DNA of 64,000 bases from Gottfriedia endophytica. Lineage in GTDB: Bacteria; Bacillota; Bacilli; Bacillales; Bacillaceae_G. The stretch's first letter is position 1, and each line of letters starts with the position of its first letter. Made by a program: the position numbers and the translations under genes. The DNA lies in assembly GCF_017814275.1 (NCBI RefSeq), contig NZ_JAGIYQ010000006.1:1-64000 (forward strand), read 5' to 3'. This document shows, piece after piece, positions 16,755 to 25,710 of this stretch. The notes under the pieces were generated by a model. That model ran no database searches and was not told the DNA's origin. It saw only the letters and a list, made by a program, of their open reading frames with translations.

Positions 16755-17375
16755 TTAATTTTGTTGACGAAACACCTGCATTGATTGGTGCTCATTTAAT
16801 ATCTTTAGATCACTTTCTGAAAGAGTCCCATTCCCTTTCTTAATTAAGTATACTAATGCTGTTTTCTTACCCCAATGCTCATAAACATCACTTACGGTAT
16901 TATAATATAAATCAATATGATGTCCTTTTATAGCAGATCCTTTATCGGAAACGACACCATATCCATACCCTGGAATAAATAGTATCGTACCTAATGGAAA
17001 AATCTTCAAATCTGCTGCAATTGTCGAATAAATATCTCTTTTTACTTTAACACCTGAATAGGTTATCCCATACGATTTATCAGTAGGTCTTTTTCCAGTT
17101 GATTCAACTCCAGCTGTATAACCAGTAGCTGTTACTGAAAAAGATGGATATTCCCTTAAATTCGTTTCATTTTCAATATTTCTTGCGATTTGCTTAAATC
17201 GAATTTCATTATTATGGTTATTTATTTTTGTGTGACTACTTCTCAATGTTCCTGAGTAACCAATCTTTTCAGCAATTACCCCTGATAAATGGAGCAAACT
17301 AAATGAAGAATAGACTGCTACTAAAAGTAAAATTGTAATCCCGATACGAAAAATGCGTCTCTGTCGAATTTTCAA
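16755..17375 (-). CDS. yuiC: 3D-domain cell-wall protein (YuiC-like)
   Basis: A 206-residue exported protein. The N-terminal membrane segment (~10-33) acts as signal or anchor. The C-terminal half is a 3D domain, with TATGYT, the acid-rich [16 protein letters not shown] (three conserved Asp) and [12 protein letters not shown]. This is the double-psi barrel related to lytic transglycosylase MltA, and YuiC/Sps proteins cleave peptidoglycan during stationary phase or spore resuscitation. TTG at 17375 with AAGGAG 12 bases upstream is a slightly long spacing. It follows yuiB, as in B. subtilis. Confidence 0.85.
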   Translation of the reverse strand: MKIRQRRIFRIGITILLLVAVYSSFSLLHLSGVIAEKIGYSGTLRSSHTKINNHNNEIRFKQIARNIENETNLREYPSFSVTATGYTAGVESTGKRPTDKSYGITYSGVKVKRDIYSTIAADLKIFPLGTILFIPGYGYGVVSDKGSAIKGHHIDLYYNTVSDVYEHWGKKTALVYLIKKGNGTLSESDLKILNEHQSMQVFRQQN

Positions 17376-17430
17376 TCTTATTTTTCACTCCTTTTCATTT
17401 TTACATGATGCCCAAAAATAAAAAAGATAT

Positions 17431-17485
17431 GAAAAAAACTGTTCCAAAACTTAGTGAATTTTACACTTAGTTTTGAAAACAGTTG
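17431..17485 (-). terminator. yuiB terminator
   Basis: Long stem AACTGTT-CAAAACTAAGTG / CACTAAGTTTTG-AACAGTT followed on the minus strand by TTTTTTTC. Confidence 0.82.
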
Positions 17486-17486
17486 A

Positions 17487-17810
17487 TTAAAACATTTGAT
17501 ATCCGTTCTTGCGAAGTGATTTGATAACAACCCCTGATAAAATTGCTCCAAACAATCCGCTAGAAAGAATAATAATATCAGCAGATCCTAGTAATTCAAT
17601 ATTTTTAACTAATGAAGAAAAAGCCTCTTTAGTCTTTGTGAAATATTCTACCGTGCTCACTTTATCAATAATCATTACTAAAATGATTGGATAAATCGCA
17701 ACCATAAACCAAGTTGTTCGAAACAACATATTCGCCAAAAAACCTATTCCAAATGCTAGTACAATTGCTAGCAACATTGAAATTAATAATATTGGTATAC
17801 TCATCCCCAT
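17487..17810 (-). CDS. yuiB: YuiB-like membrane protein
   Basis: A 107-residue protein with three hydrophobic helices (about 3-27, 33-52 and 78-97) and a short polar loop (STVEYFTKTKEAFSSLVKN). Function unknown. The ATG at 17810 is selected because AAGGGG lies eight bases before it, giving the same 107-residue length I recall for B. subtilis YuiB. Located between yuiC and the yumB region as in that species. Confidence 0.75.
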   Translation of the reverse strand: MGMSIPILLISMLLAIVLAFGIGFLANMLFRTTWFMVAIYPIILVMIIDKVSTVEYFTKTKEAFSSLVKNIELLGSADIIILSSGLFGAILSGVVIKSLRKNGYQMF

Positions 17811-17897
17811 AAATAACACCCCTTAATTTCTCTCTCCAATTAGTGTAAAACGTCTAGAAACAATCGTCAAATTAAAGATGGTTCGAATTGGACATAC

Positions 17898-18377
17898 TTA
17901 TTTTATTAGATGATACGTTGTATAGTTAAAGTGATCCCCTGGATCTAACCCCTTAATGATTTCCATCTTATTCATAGGGGGATTTTCAATTAAATAACGA
18001 ATCAATAAAGATGAGCTATTATCCTGTAGTAGCTCTTGTTCGGTCATAAATTTTGCCTCAGACAATTCTTTCTCTTGTATTGTCACTACTATCTGATCTG
18101 TTTCTAATAAAAATAACAACATGTTATCACTAATTTCTCCTTTAATGACTCCTGTTCGAACACCCATCAGACCAATCATTTTCGCTTCAATACCGGTTTC
18201 TTCCTTGATCTCCCTTAGAATAGCTTGATCAACCGTTTCAGTTTCTTTCACAAACCCTGCTGGCAATGACCACATATCTTTTAGTCCACTGTATTTCTTT
18301 TTTACAACTAGCCATCTTCCCTTTTCATCCTTAACTAATCCACCAACTGCTATCCAGACATTTCCCCGTTTACTCAC
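17898..18377 (-). CDS. Nudix hydrolase
   Basis: A 159-residue Nudix protein. The complete Nudix box GFVKETETVDQAILREIKEE-TG (residues ~41-63) fits G-x5-E-x7-REUxEExGU, so it should hydrolyse a nucleoside diphosphate linked to another moiety with Mg2+. The substrate cannot be told. The start is GTG at 18377, preceded by AAGGTGA at suitable spacing. It is not a gene I associate with this position in B. subtilis. Confidence 0.86.
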   Translation of the reverse strand: MSKRGNVWIAVGGLVKDEKGRWLVVKKKYSGLKDMWSLPAGFVKETETVDQAILREIKEETGIEAKMIGLMGVRTGVIKGEISDNMLLFLLETDQIVVTIQEKELSEAKFMTEQELLQDNSSSLLIRYLIENPPMNKMEIIKGLDPGDHFNYTTYHLIK

Positions 18378-18486
18378 CTTTTGTCACTCACCTTTTTCAT
18401 CATACAAATATAGTAACATATATTTAGAATGTTCGAAATGTATGGACATATTGAGATGAGTAATCTTTTTTGATTATTTCATTAGA

Positions 18487-18518
18487 CACAAAAAAACTCG
18501 GCAAAATTGCCGAGCTTT
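18487..18518 (-). terminator. yumB terminator
   Basis: CTCGGCAA/TTGCCGAG stem with T7 on the minus strand. Confidence 0.85.
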
Positions 18519-18536
18519 TACTACTTATACTATGCA

Positions 18537-19754
18537 TTAAAAAATATTGAATTTACCTTTTTTAAGTACTAGGCCTAATCCACCTAAAATGAATAAATAA
18601 CGGTTATCGCTCATTTTTTTCATAAATGAAGCACTCCAACCTGTTAATTTTTTATCAAATGCTACACCAATTGCATCATCATGACCTAATGAACATAGAA
18701 CACCTTTAAGATCTGGTTTAAATTCTTGTAATTCACCTTTTCCACGAACTAATACAGCAAGGTTATGTGCAACATTAAAGCCTTGTTGTATTGCAATTTG
18801 TGCAGTTGGTGGGTATGGACGATTAATTTCTTCGTTAATGATTAACGCAGAATCACCTACGATAAATACGTTGTCATGGCCAGGAACACGCATATGTTCT
18901 GTTACTTTTAGACGACCACGCATAGTTTCGAATCCAGCTTCTTCTACTAAAGCACTTCCTCGAACACCTGCAGCCCAAACAACTGTTGCAGCTTTAATTT
19001 CTTCAACGTCATCACCTTTTGCAACAACGATTCCTTCTTCAGTACATTCTTTAATTGCAGTACCGATTTTAAATTCTACGCCTTTTTTCTCTAAAGCAGA
19101 AACAGCATATTCTACTAACTCTGGATCAAATCCAGGTAATACCATTGGCGCTGCCTCAACACAAATAATTCTTACTTTTTCACGATCGATATCAAATTCT
19201 TTGCAAAGCTCAGGAACTCGGTTACCTAGCTCTCCAACAAACTCAATACCAGTGAAACCAGCTCCACCAACAATGATCGTTAATAACTCATCACGTTTGT
19301 CAGCTGGTGTAGTATGATATTTTGAGAAAGTATATTCAATATGCTCTTTAATTTCACGAGCTTGGTTAATGCTTGCAATTGAGAAAGCATGCTCTTTTAA
19401 GCCTTTAATTCCGAATGTTTCTGATTCAAAACCTAAACCAAGTACTAAGTAATCGTATTCTAACTCACCGTGTTCTAATACAACTTTCTTTTCTTCATGT
19501 TTAATTTCAACAACAGTATCTTGGATGAAGTTAACTTTATTTGGGTTAATTACGTCTTTAATTTGAATACGAGTACGATCATGGTGTAAAGTACCTGCTG
19601 CATTTTCATGTAACCATGTAGTTTGATAATGGTAACTATTTTTGTTTACTAAAGTGATTTCTGCTTCATTTGCAGATAACGTTTTTTGTAGACGAGTTGC
19701 AGTGATAATTCCGCCGTAACCTGCACCTAAAATAAGAATTTTTGGCTTGTTCAT
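18537..19754 (-). CDS. yumB: Type II NADH dehydrogenase (YumB/Ndh-like)
   Basis: A 405-residue flavoprotein that would pass electrons from NADH to menaquinone without pumping protons. The N-terminal FAD Rossmann motif [15 protein letters not shown] (~6-20) and a second NAD-binding motif [16 protein letters not shown] (~161-176) are present. The FAD-anchoring [10 protein letters not shown] (~296-305) and a C-terminal amphipathic region ([15 protein letters not shown]) for membrane attachment follow. Length fits NDH-2. The upstream region holds a 21-bp tandem repeat. Divergent from yumC. Confidence 0.92.
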   Translation of the reverse strand: MNKPKILILGAGYGGIITATRLQKTLSANEAEITLVNKNSYHYQTTWLHENAAGTLHHDRTRIQIKDVINPNKVNFIQDTVVEIKHEEKKVVLEHGELEYDYLVLGLGFESETFGIKGLKEHAFSIASINQAREIKEHIEYTFSKYHTTPADKRDELLTIIVGGAGFTGIEFVGELGNRVPELCKEFDIDREKVRIICVEAAPMVLPGFDPELVEYAVSALEKKGVEFKIGTAIKECTEEGIVVAKGDDVEEIKAATVVWAAGVRGSALVEEAGFETMRGRLKVTEHMRVPGHDNVFIVGDSALIINEEINRPYPPTAQIAIQQGFNVAHNLAVLVRGKGELQEFKPDLKGVLCSLGHDDAIGVAFDKKLTGWSASFMKKMSDNRYLFILGGLGLVLKKGKFNIF

Positions 19755-19828
19755 CTGTTTTTACCATCCTTTAATCTAATAAATTGTTTTCAAACAACAT
19801 AAGAATAAGTTCTAAGACTTTTTACAAT

Positions 19829-19879
19829 AGTGCAATAGTGAGCAAACTAAAATATGAAAGTGCAATAGTGAGCAAACTA
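19829..19879. repeat. Tandem 21-bp direct repeat between yumB and yumC
   Basis: The string GTGCAATAGTGAGCAAACTA occurs twice (around 19830-19849 and 19860-19879) with a 30-bp period. It lies 75-125 bp upstream of the yumB start codon within the 463-bp divergent region. The remainder of 19755-20217 is AT-rich and shows no other supported feature apart from the yumC ribosome binding site GAGGAGG. Confidence 0.8.
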
Positions 19880-20217
19880 TTATATGTATAAACTTTTAAT
19901 CACAATTCTCCTAATTGTTTCACTTTAATTAAATTATATATTAAAATAATTTTCACAAAATGTTAACAATTAATCTATTACAATAGTACGGTTTTTTGAT
20001 AAGGATTTCAAGTATAATCAATCTATTTCACCTGTTATTTACGAACATAGACTATAAAAATAGTAAAAATGTAAGTGTTTTCAAAATTCGCAATTTACAC
20101 CCTTGTTTAAATTATATTTTTTTACAATTTTGTATGCGCTTTTATAAACCATTTAAGTAAAATATGTTATTATGTGATATGTAAGAAATGATTGATCTTT
20201 GAGGAGGAAATCCGTTT

Positions 20218-21207
20218 ATGAAAGATGAGAAAGTATATGATATTACAATTATCGGTGGGGGACCTGTAGGCCTCTTTACAGCTTTTTATGGTGGAATGAG
20301 ACAAGCTAGTGTTAAAATAATTGAAAGTCTTCCACAACTTGGAGGACAATTATCTGCGCTTTATCCTGAAAAATATATATACGATGTTGCAGGATTTCCA
20401 AAAGTTAGAGCACAAGAATTAGTAAATAACTTAAAAGAACAAATGAAAAAATTTGAACCTACAGTATGTCTAGAACAAGCTGTACAAGAAGTAAATAAAC
20501 TAGAAGATGGTACGTTCCATATTATCTGTAATGACAACAATGAACATTACACTAAAGCAATTATTATTACAGCTGGAAATGGTGCTTTCCAACCACGTAA
20601 ATTAGAAATTGAAGGTTCAGAAAAATTCGAGAAAGCAAACCTTCATTATTTCGTTGACGATATGAATAAATTTGCTGGTAAACGTGTTGTTGTATTTGGA
20701 GGCGGAGATTCTGCTGTTGACTGGTCATTAATGCTAGAACCAATTGCAGAAAAAGTAACATTAGTACACCGTCGTGATAAATTCAGAGCACATGAACACA
20801 GTGTTGAAAACTTAATGGAATCTAAAGTTGAAGTGAAAACTCCGTGGGTTCCAGTTGAGATTGTTGGAGAAGATCGCATTGAAAAAATTATTCTTGAAAA
20901 TGCAAAAACTGAAGAAAGAGAAGAAATCGAAGTTGATGATGTAATCATTAACTACGGATTCGTTTCTTCACTTGGACCAATTAAAAACTGGGGATTAAAC
21001 ATCGAAAAGAACAATATCGTTGTTAACTCTCGTATGGAAACAAACATTCCTGGTATCTATTCTGCTGGTGATATTTGTACGTATGATGGAAAAGTTAAGC
21101 TAATTGCTGCTGGATTTGGTGAAGCACCAACTGCAGTTAATAATGCAAAAGCTTATATTGATCCAAATGCTAAAGTTCAACCAGGTCATAGTTCTTCAAT
21201 GTTTTAA
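20218..21207 (+). CDS. yumC: Ferredoxin/flavodoxin-NADP+ reductase, TrxR-like type (YumC)
   Basis: A 329-residue homodimeric-type FAD/NADPH oxidoreductase. FAD motif [14 protein letters not shown] (~12-25), NADPH motif [13 protein letters not shown] (~159-171) and the C-terminal FAD contact [12 protein letters not shown] (~279-290) are visible. The redox-active CxxC of true thioredoxin reductases is absent at the usual place, which points to the YumC ferredoxin-NADP+ reductase subgroup. It supplies or accepts electrons from ferredoxin or flavodoxin. GAGGAGG precedes the ATG. Confidence 0.92.
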   Translation: MKDEKVYDITIIGGGPVGLFTAFYGGMRQASVKIIESLPQLGGQLSALYPEKYIYDVAGFPKVRAQELVNNLKEQMKKFEPTVCLEQAVQEVNKLEDGTFHIICNDNNEHYTKAIIITAGNGAFQPRKLEIEGSEKFEKANLHYFVDDMNKFAGKRVVVFGGGDSAVDWSLMLEPIAEKVTLVHRRDKFRAHEHSVENLMESKVEVKTPWVPVEIVGEDRIEKIILENAKTEEREEIEVDDVIINYGFVSSLGPIKNWGLNIEKNNIVVNSRMETNIPGIYSAGDICTYDGKVKLIAAGFGEAPTAVNNAKAYIDPNAKVQPGHSSSMF

Positions 21208-21218
21208 TTAGTAATTGG

Positions 21219-21260
21219 AAAGGTCAAATCGTTGTATTTCAATGATTTGACCTTTTTTTT
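21219..21260 (+). terminator. yumC terminator
   Basis: AAAGGTCAAATC pairs with GATTTGACCTTT, followed by T8. Confidence 0.88.
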
Positions 21261-21281
21261 GGGGGAATAAATTAAAACAAT

Positions 21282-21502
21282 AGGCTGTTTTGTATACAAT
21301 GTTGCTATTTAACTATGTGTAAATTTCCACTCCAGGATGCTCGCTTTCCTAGGGGCGTGAGCTGAGCCTCCTCGTCGCATACGCTCCTGCGGGGTCTCAG
21401 CCTTCCCGCATTTCCCACAGAAGCCCTTCACCCTTCCGTTCCAATCAACTTTTGTCTTTAAAATTACAAAACCGGAAAGCAACAATCTTTAAAAAAAGTG
21501 CC
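21282..21502 (+). repeat. Palindromic element family 1, copy C
   Basis: Outer ends read AGGCTGTTTTGTATACAATG and AGCAACAATCTTTAAAAAAA. The core has GCTGAG paired with CTCAGC, and GTTCCAATCAAC at its right end; the left arm of the outermost stem is degenerate (GTAAATTTCC). Confidence 0.82.
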
Positions 21503-21545
21503 AAAAAAATAAAAACAAACTAGTAATCCTTGTTTTTATTTTTTC
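21503..21545. terminator. A/T-rich bidirectional terminator
   Basis: AAATAAAAACAA and TTGTTTTTATTT arms around ACTAGTAATCC. It would end the 34-aa gene on the minus strand. Confidence 0.6.
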
Positions 21546-21568
21546 TATTAGTACTCATCCGGTGCAAA

Positions 21569-21673
21569 CTACTTTTCCAAATCTATTGTTTGTTCCATTG
21601 TAATTTTTGAATACTCCTGTTGGTTAGACATTCTCCAAACTGGCTTTCGTTTTACTCTCTTGGTTAATACCAT
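21569..21673 (-). CDS. Small basic protein, 34 aa
   Basis: An open frame of 34 codons: it begins MVLTKRVKRKPVWRMSNQQE and ends in EQTIDLEK. GGGGAGG sits seven bases before the ATG at 21673, one of the strongest ribosome binding sites in the window, which is why I list it. The N-terminal half is very basic and the C-terminal half acidic. No membrane segment, no family recognised. A terminator-like hairpin follows. It lies 86 bases downstream of yutM on the same strand and might be co-transcribed. Confidence 0.5.
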   Translation of the reverse strand: MVLTKRVKRKPVWRMSNQQEYSKITMEQTIDLEK

Positions 21674-21759
21674 AAAAAAACCTCCCCAAATAGTAATGTT
21701 TATGACATTGACTATCGAGAAGGCTTTTAATTAATAGCACTAAACATCTATTCTCTAAT

Positions 21760-22113
21760 TTAGCACTCTTCAGGAGTTCCAGCATTTGTAGCAGTTCTAA
21801 AGCTTGAACCACAACCACATGAAGCAATTGCATTTGGATTATCGATCGTGAAGCCACCACCAAGCATTGATTCTTTATAATCAATGACAACACCTTTAAT
21901 AATCGGTAAGCTCTCTTTATCAATAATGATTTTTACACCATTTTGTTCTACTACTGTGTCGTCTTCTTGTTTTTCTATATCGAAACCTAAGCCGTAAGAA
22001 AGTCCTGAACAACCTCCGCCTTTTACTCCTAGACGTACAAATGCATTTTCATTTCCTTCTTCTTTCATCATTTCACTAATTTTAAGTGCTGCTTGCTCAG
22101 TAACAGTAATCAT
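21760..22113 (-). CDS. yutM: A-type Fe-S cluster carrier, HesB/IscA family (YutM)
   Basis: A 117-residue A-type carrier that transfers Fe-S clusters to apo-proteins. The three conserved cysteines are present: one in KGGGCSGLSYGLGF (~34) and two in the C-terminal CGCGSSF (~98, 100). An unusual short tail (RTATNAGTPEEC) ends with an extra cysteine. The ATG at 22113 is eight bases after AAGGAG. It follows dapF with 12 bases between, so both are probably one transcript. Confidence 0.9.
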   Translation of the reverse strand: MITVTEQAALKISEMMKEEGNENAFVRLGVKGGGCSGLSYGLGFDIEKQEDDTVVEQNGVKIIIDKESLPIIKGVVIDYKESMLGGGFTIDNPNAIASCGCGSSFRTATNAGTPEEC

Positions 22114-22125
22114 TTTTCTCACTCC

Positions 22126-22977
22126 TTATAAATAGTATATGCCATCTGTGATCGTAACAGCTGGACCTTTCATCCAAACGTTACCATCAGACGCCCAGGT
22201 TATTTCTAAATCTCCACCTTGTAAGTGGACAGTAATTGGTTCATCTTTTTTACATTTTCCCTTTTGGATCATTGCTACAGCAGCTGCACATGCACCTGTA
22301 CCACAAGCTTCAGTAACTCCCGATCCTCGTTCCCAAACGACGAAGTTAATTTCATTTTCACTCAAAAATTCAATAAATTCTACATTTACACGTTCAGGGA
22401 ACCATTCATGTTGTTCTAAAATTGGTCCAAGTGTTGTTAAAGGTGCTTTTGAAATCTCTTCTACTTCAATAACTGCATGCGGATTTCCCATTGAAACAGC
22501 TTGGAAGTGATATTCTTTTTCTTCAAATTCTATGTTGTCTTCAGCAAATTCTTGCTCTTGTCCAGTCATCGGAATGAGCGAACGCTGAAAGATTGGTTTT
22601 CCCATATTGATTGTAACTTGGTCAACCTTATTTTGTTGTATGTGTACCGTTGCTTCTACAATACAAGAGATTGTTTCAATTGTAAAAGATTCTGATTGAA
22701 CAAGACCATGTTCAAATGCATATTTTGCAACACAACGTAAACCATTCCCACAGTTTTTAGCTTCTGATCCATCATTATTAAAGATACGCATTTTTACTGA
22801 GGCTATTGTTGAAGGACAAATTAAAATTAATCCGTCACTACCTATCCCCGTATGAATGTTTGAAACTTGTATTGCAATTTGAGGTAACATTGCTTCTTCT
22901 AATTGTTCTTCAAACATGTTGACATATATATAATTGTTTCCAAGTCCATGCATTTTTGTGTAACGAAAAGAATTCAT
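22126..22977 (-). CDS. dapF: Diaminopimelate epimerase
   Basis: Converts LL- to meso-diaminopimelate for lysine and peptidoglycan synthesis. The 283-residue product begins [20 protein letters not shown]. Catalytic cysteines lie in NCGNGLRC (~Cys76) and GTGACAAAV (~Cys225). The ATG at 22977 is chosen because AGGAG lies eight bases before it; the frame stays open further upstream without a site. Neighbours yutM and the yut genes match B. subtilis yutL (dapF). Confidence 0.95.
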   Translation of the reverse strand: MNSFRYTKMHGLGNNYIYVNMFEEQLEEAMLPQIAIQVSNIHTGIGSDGLILICPSTIASVKMRIFNNDGSEAKNCGNGLRCVAKYAFEHGLVQSESFTIETISCIVEATVHIQQNKVDQVTINMGKPIFQRSLIPMTGQEQEFAEDNIEFEEKEYHFQAVSMGNPHAVIEVEEISKAPLTTLGPILEQHEWFPERVNVEFIEFLSENEINFVVWERGSGVTEACGTGACAAAVAMIQKGKCKKDEPITVHLQGGDLEITWASDGNVWMKGPAVTITDGIYYL

Positions 22978-23080
22978 AGTCATTACTCCTAAAAATATTT
23001 TCTTATTTATATAGTATAAATTTTCATTCAAGTGAACACAATAATAACATCCCCCGTTTCTCGATATAGAAACATTCGTT

Positions 23081-23112
23081 GAGCTTACAATAAAATTGTA
23101 AGCTCTTTTTTA
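23081..23112 (+). terminator. Orphan terminator between dapF and the DUF2225 gene
   Basis: A perfect ten-pair stem GAGCTTACAA/TTGTAAGCTC with TAAAA loop and T6 on the plus strand. The genes on either side diverge, so nothing annotated ends here. A short plus-strand RNA starting after ~23010 could. The rest of 22978-23280 is AT-rich without a supported gene. Confidence 0.6.
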
Positions 23113-23284
23113 TTACCGGTTCTTTTGAACTATTTATTTCTTTGATTTTACTTGTTAACCTTCTATTTCCATTTAATCGTATTACATAATTACTTAAACC
23201 TCCAAAACTCACCAATTATTTTTACCTATTTTTTATTTTTTCTCTCAAAAATTACTAATTCTATATTCTTATGAGCCGATATAT

Positions 23285-23302
23285 AGGAGGAGAAATATGT
23301 AA
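23285..23302 (+). other. Strong ribosome binding site followed by an AUG-UAA start-stop pair
   Basis: AGGAGGAG (23285-23292), four bases, then ATG (23297-23299) immediately followed by TAA (23300-23302). The site is far stronger than the one preceding the DUF2225 start at 23331. It could be a ribosome loading or stand-by site for the gene 28 bases downstream, or the remnant of a lost reading frame. Confidence 0.6.
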
Positions 23303-23330
23303 CAATTCACTAATCAAGGAAGTTGAAATT

Positions 23331-24029
23331 ATGAACGAAAAATCACCTATATTCACACGAAATATGAAATGTCCAGCGTGTACAAGCACGTTTCCTACTA
23401 CAAATGTCAGGATTTCTTATCCTAAAACACATGATATTAGTACTGATTTTTGTGTAACTTATCAAGATGAAGTAAATAGTCCTTACCTATATTATGTAAA
23501 TGTTTGTGAAAGTTGTGGTTATGCCTACACCAAAAATAGTCAACCATTAAACAGAGACTCAGTCCAAGTCATACAACAAAAAATTTCAATCAACTGGACT
23601 CCACGCTCTTTTGGTAACAAGCGTTCTTTAGAGGATGCCATTACTGTATATAAATTAGCTGTTTATACTTCAATTATAAAGAACGAAAAGTTTTATATGC
23701 TTGCGGGTTTATTACTAAGATTGGGTTGGCTTTATCGAAAAATGAATAATATAGAACAAGAGGAACGTTTTATAAGAAAAGCATATGAAACATACAAGAA
23801 AAGCTATGATCTTGCAGATTATTCAGGTTCAGAAATGAGCGAAGTCCGAATCATTTACCTTATTGGCGAACTTGCTAGAAGACTTAATGAATTCGAACAG
23901 GCCATTTCTTTCTTTTCAAAAGTAATCTCACATCCAAATGGACATTTGGAAAAGGGAATTGTAGAAAAAGCTAGAGAACAATGGCATATAACACGAGAAG
24001 AAGCAAAAATTGTTCAAATAGATGGATAA
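23331..24029 (+). CDS. DUF2225 protein with zinc-ribbon and TPR-like region
   Basis: A 232-residue cytoplasmic protein. The N-terminus carries a two-half metal site: MKCPACTSTFPT (~10-21) and CESCGYAYT (~64-72). A helical, TPR-like region follows (~100-220; ALLLRLGWLYRKMNNIEQEERFI, LIGELARRLNEFEQAISFF). DUF2225 function is unknown. I start it at ATG 23331, after AAGGAAGTTGAAATT, because family members begin shortly before the first CPxC. An in-frame ATG exists at 23271 but has no ribosome binding site. Confidence 0.83.
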   Translation: MNEKSPIFTRNMKCPACTSTFPTTNVRISYPKTHDISTDFCVTYQDEVNSPYLYYVNVCESCGYAYTKNSQPLNRDSVQVIQQKISINWTPRSFGNKRSLEDAITVYKLAVYTSIIKNEKFYMLAGLLLRLGWLYRKMNNIEQEERFIRKAYETYKKSYDLADYSGSEMSEVRIIYLIGELARRLNEFEQAISFFSKVISHPNGHLEKGIVEKAREQWHITREEAKIVQIDG

Positions 24030-24096
24030 AAAAAATAAAGTGCCATATGCTATTTCTATACTAATTCATAAGATAGAAATGAATCTATGGCACTTT
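24030..24096 (-). terminator. Terminator between the DUF2225 gene and yuzB
   Basis: AAAGTGCCA/TGGCACTTT base with inner ATTTCTAT/ATAGAAAT arms; on the minus strand it is followed by T8, ending yuzB. Confidence 0.78.
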
Positions 24097-24103
24097 AGAA
24101 GGA

Positions 24104-24340
24104 TCAAATTAACATATTTTCTTCTAAAAAGCTGTAAATATTTTTAACCAATTCATCAGGTGTTTCACCTTTTATTGGTTCGCCTTCAACAACGGCAAAT
24201 AAAGTTTGGGCACAAATGCCACAATACCCTAAACACCCATACTCTAAAACATCTATATTAGGATCACGTTCAAGCTGTTCAAGTGCTTTCTGTGCTCCAT
24301 TTGCTAAATTACTTACACAAAATTCGACTAATGGTCTCAT
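24104..24340 (-). CDS. yuzB: DUF1450 protein YuzB
   Basis: A 78-residue protein with a conserved cysteine set (VEFCVSN, then [22 protein letters not shown]). It resembles a thioredoxin-fold 2Fe-2S ferredoxin-type scaffold, but no function is established. The ATG at 24340 follows AAGGGGTG and gives exactly the usual length. It lies divergently next to yutJ among other redox genes. Confidence 0.88.
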   Translation of the reverse strand: MRPLVEFCVSNLANGAQKALEQLERDPNIDVLEYGCLGYCGICAQTLFAVVEGEPIKGETPDELVKNIYSFLEENMLI

Positions 24341-24606
24341 AAATTCACCCCTTACATTCACAAATTACCTTTTTTTTGTATGTACGTCAATATTTCGATA
24401 GCGGATGTCGAATGGACGCAGATTTTTTACTTTTTTTAAGAAGTAAATCGACAAATACGAATGTGTCTTATCACGGTCATAACGAACATTTCTAACTTTC
24501 CGTTGTTATTTGTTCACAAAATAGATATAATATTTTATGTCGAAAATTATAAAAATTACTATTAGTTTATACACTTAAAATTACTATAAAAAGGGGGCTA
24601 ACAGCA

Positions 24607-25674
24607 ATGAAAAACCTTGTCCTATTAGGTGGCGGATACGGAAACATGCGTATTCTATCCCGATTATTGCCTTCTAGTTTACCAGAAGATGTGCATATTA
24701 CATTAATCGATAGAAACAGTTATCATTGTTTTAAAACTGAATACTATGCTCTTGTAGCAGGTACAGTTCCTGAGCAGCATATCCGTATTCCATTTCCAAC
24801 TCATGATCGATTATCTGAAGTTTATGGTGAGATTACAAAAATTGATATTGAAAATAAAAAAGTAATCTTAAAAGATCATGAACCGGTATCTTACGATGAC
24901 TTAGTCATTGGATTAGGTTGTGAAGACAAATACCATAATGTACCTGGAGCAATGGAGCATACGTTTAGTATCCAATCTATTGAAAACACACGTGTTGCTT
25001 ATGAACGTGTAAATAGCTTACCTCCTAATTCTGTTGTAAGTATCGTTGGTGCAGGACTAAGTGGTGTTGAAGTTGCAAGTGAACTAAGAGAAAGCCGTAG
25101 CGATTTAACGATTTACTTATTTGATCGTGGTGATCGAATTCTTTCTATGTTCCCTGAAAAACTAAGTCATTATGTTCAAAAGTGGTTTGATGATCACAAT
25201 GTTAAATTAATCAGTAATTCAAATATTACAAAAGTAGAAGAAAATATATTATATAACCATGACGAAGAAATTCAAAGTGATGCGATTATATGGACTGCTG
25301 GAATTCAGCCAGTTAAAGTCGTTAGAGACATACCTGTTGAAAAAGACAACTCTGGACGCTTAGCTGTTACAAAATATCATCACATTCCAACACATGAAAA
25401 CGTATACGTTGTTGGAGATTGTGCAGCATTACCACATGCTCCATCCGCTCAATTAGCTGAAGGGCAAGCTGAACAAATTGTTACGATACTTAAAGCGCGT
25501 TGGAAAAACGAAGAGCTACCTGAAACAATGCCACAAATTAAATTAAAAGGCGTCATGGGTTCTCTTGGTAAGAAACATGGCTTTGGTTTATTTAATGAAA
25601 GACCACTAATTGGCCGTGTACCAAGATTAATTAAATCTGGAATCCTTTGGATGTATAAGTATCATAACGGTTAA
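24607..25674 (+). CDS. yutJ: NDH-2-like NAD(P)/FAD oxidoreductase (YutJ)
   Basis: A 355-residue paralogue of the NADH dehydrogenase encoded at 18537-19754. It has the FAD motif LLGGGYGNMRIL (~4-15), NAD motif IVGAGLSGVEVASEL (~144-158) and VYVVGDCAALPHAP (~270-283). About 50 residues shorter than YumB, with a short C-terminal end. NADH:quinone oxidoreductase activity is probable but not shown for this subgroup. An AAGGGGG site lies about 11 bases upstream of the ATG. Confidence 0.88.
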   Translation: MKNLVLLGGGYGNMRILSRLLPSSLPEDVHITLIDRNSYHCFKTEYYALVAGTVPEQHIRIPFPTHDRLSEVYGEITKIDIENKKVILKDHEPVSYDDLVIGLGCEDKYHNVPGAMEHTFSIQSIENTRVAYERVNSLPPNSVVSIVGAGLSGVEVASELRESRSDLTIYLFDRGDRILSMFPEKLSHYVQKWFDDHNVKLISNSNITKVEENILYNHDEEIQSDAIIWTAGIQPVKVVRDIPVEKDNSGRLAVTKYHHIPTHENVYVVGDCAALPHAPSAQLAEGQAEQIVTILKARWKNEELPETMPQIKLKGVMGSLGKKHGFGLFNERPLIGRVPRLIKSGILWMYKYHNG

Positions 25675-25704
25675 AAAAACCAAGCCAAATTGGCTTGGTT
25701 TTTT
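25673..25704. terminator. Bidirectional terminator between yutJ and the SPFH gene
   Basis: AAAAAACCAAGCCAA/TTGGCTTGGTTTTTT, symmetrical, between convergent genes. Confidence 0.9.
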
Positions 25705-25710
25705 CTATTC

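Noticed and set aside
19945-19975. Possible Rex operator before yumB (TTGTTAA ... TTGTGAA)
   Set aside because: The two halves are in direct, not inverted, orientation, so it does not fit the Rex palindrome.
23024-23215. 63-codon minus-strand frame upstream of dapF
   Set aside because: A GGAGG occurs, but no start codon lies at proper distance in this frame; it also crosses the orphan terminator.
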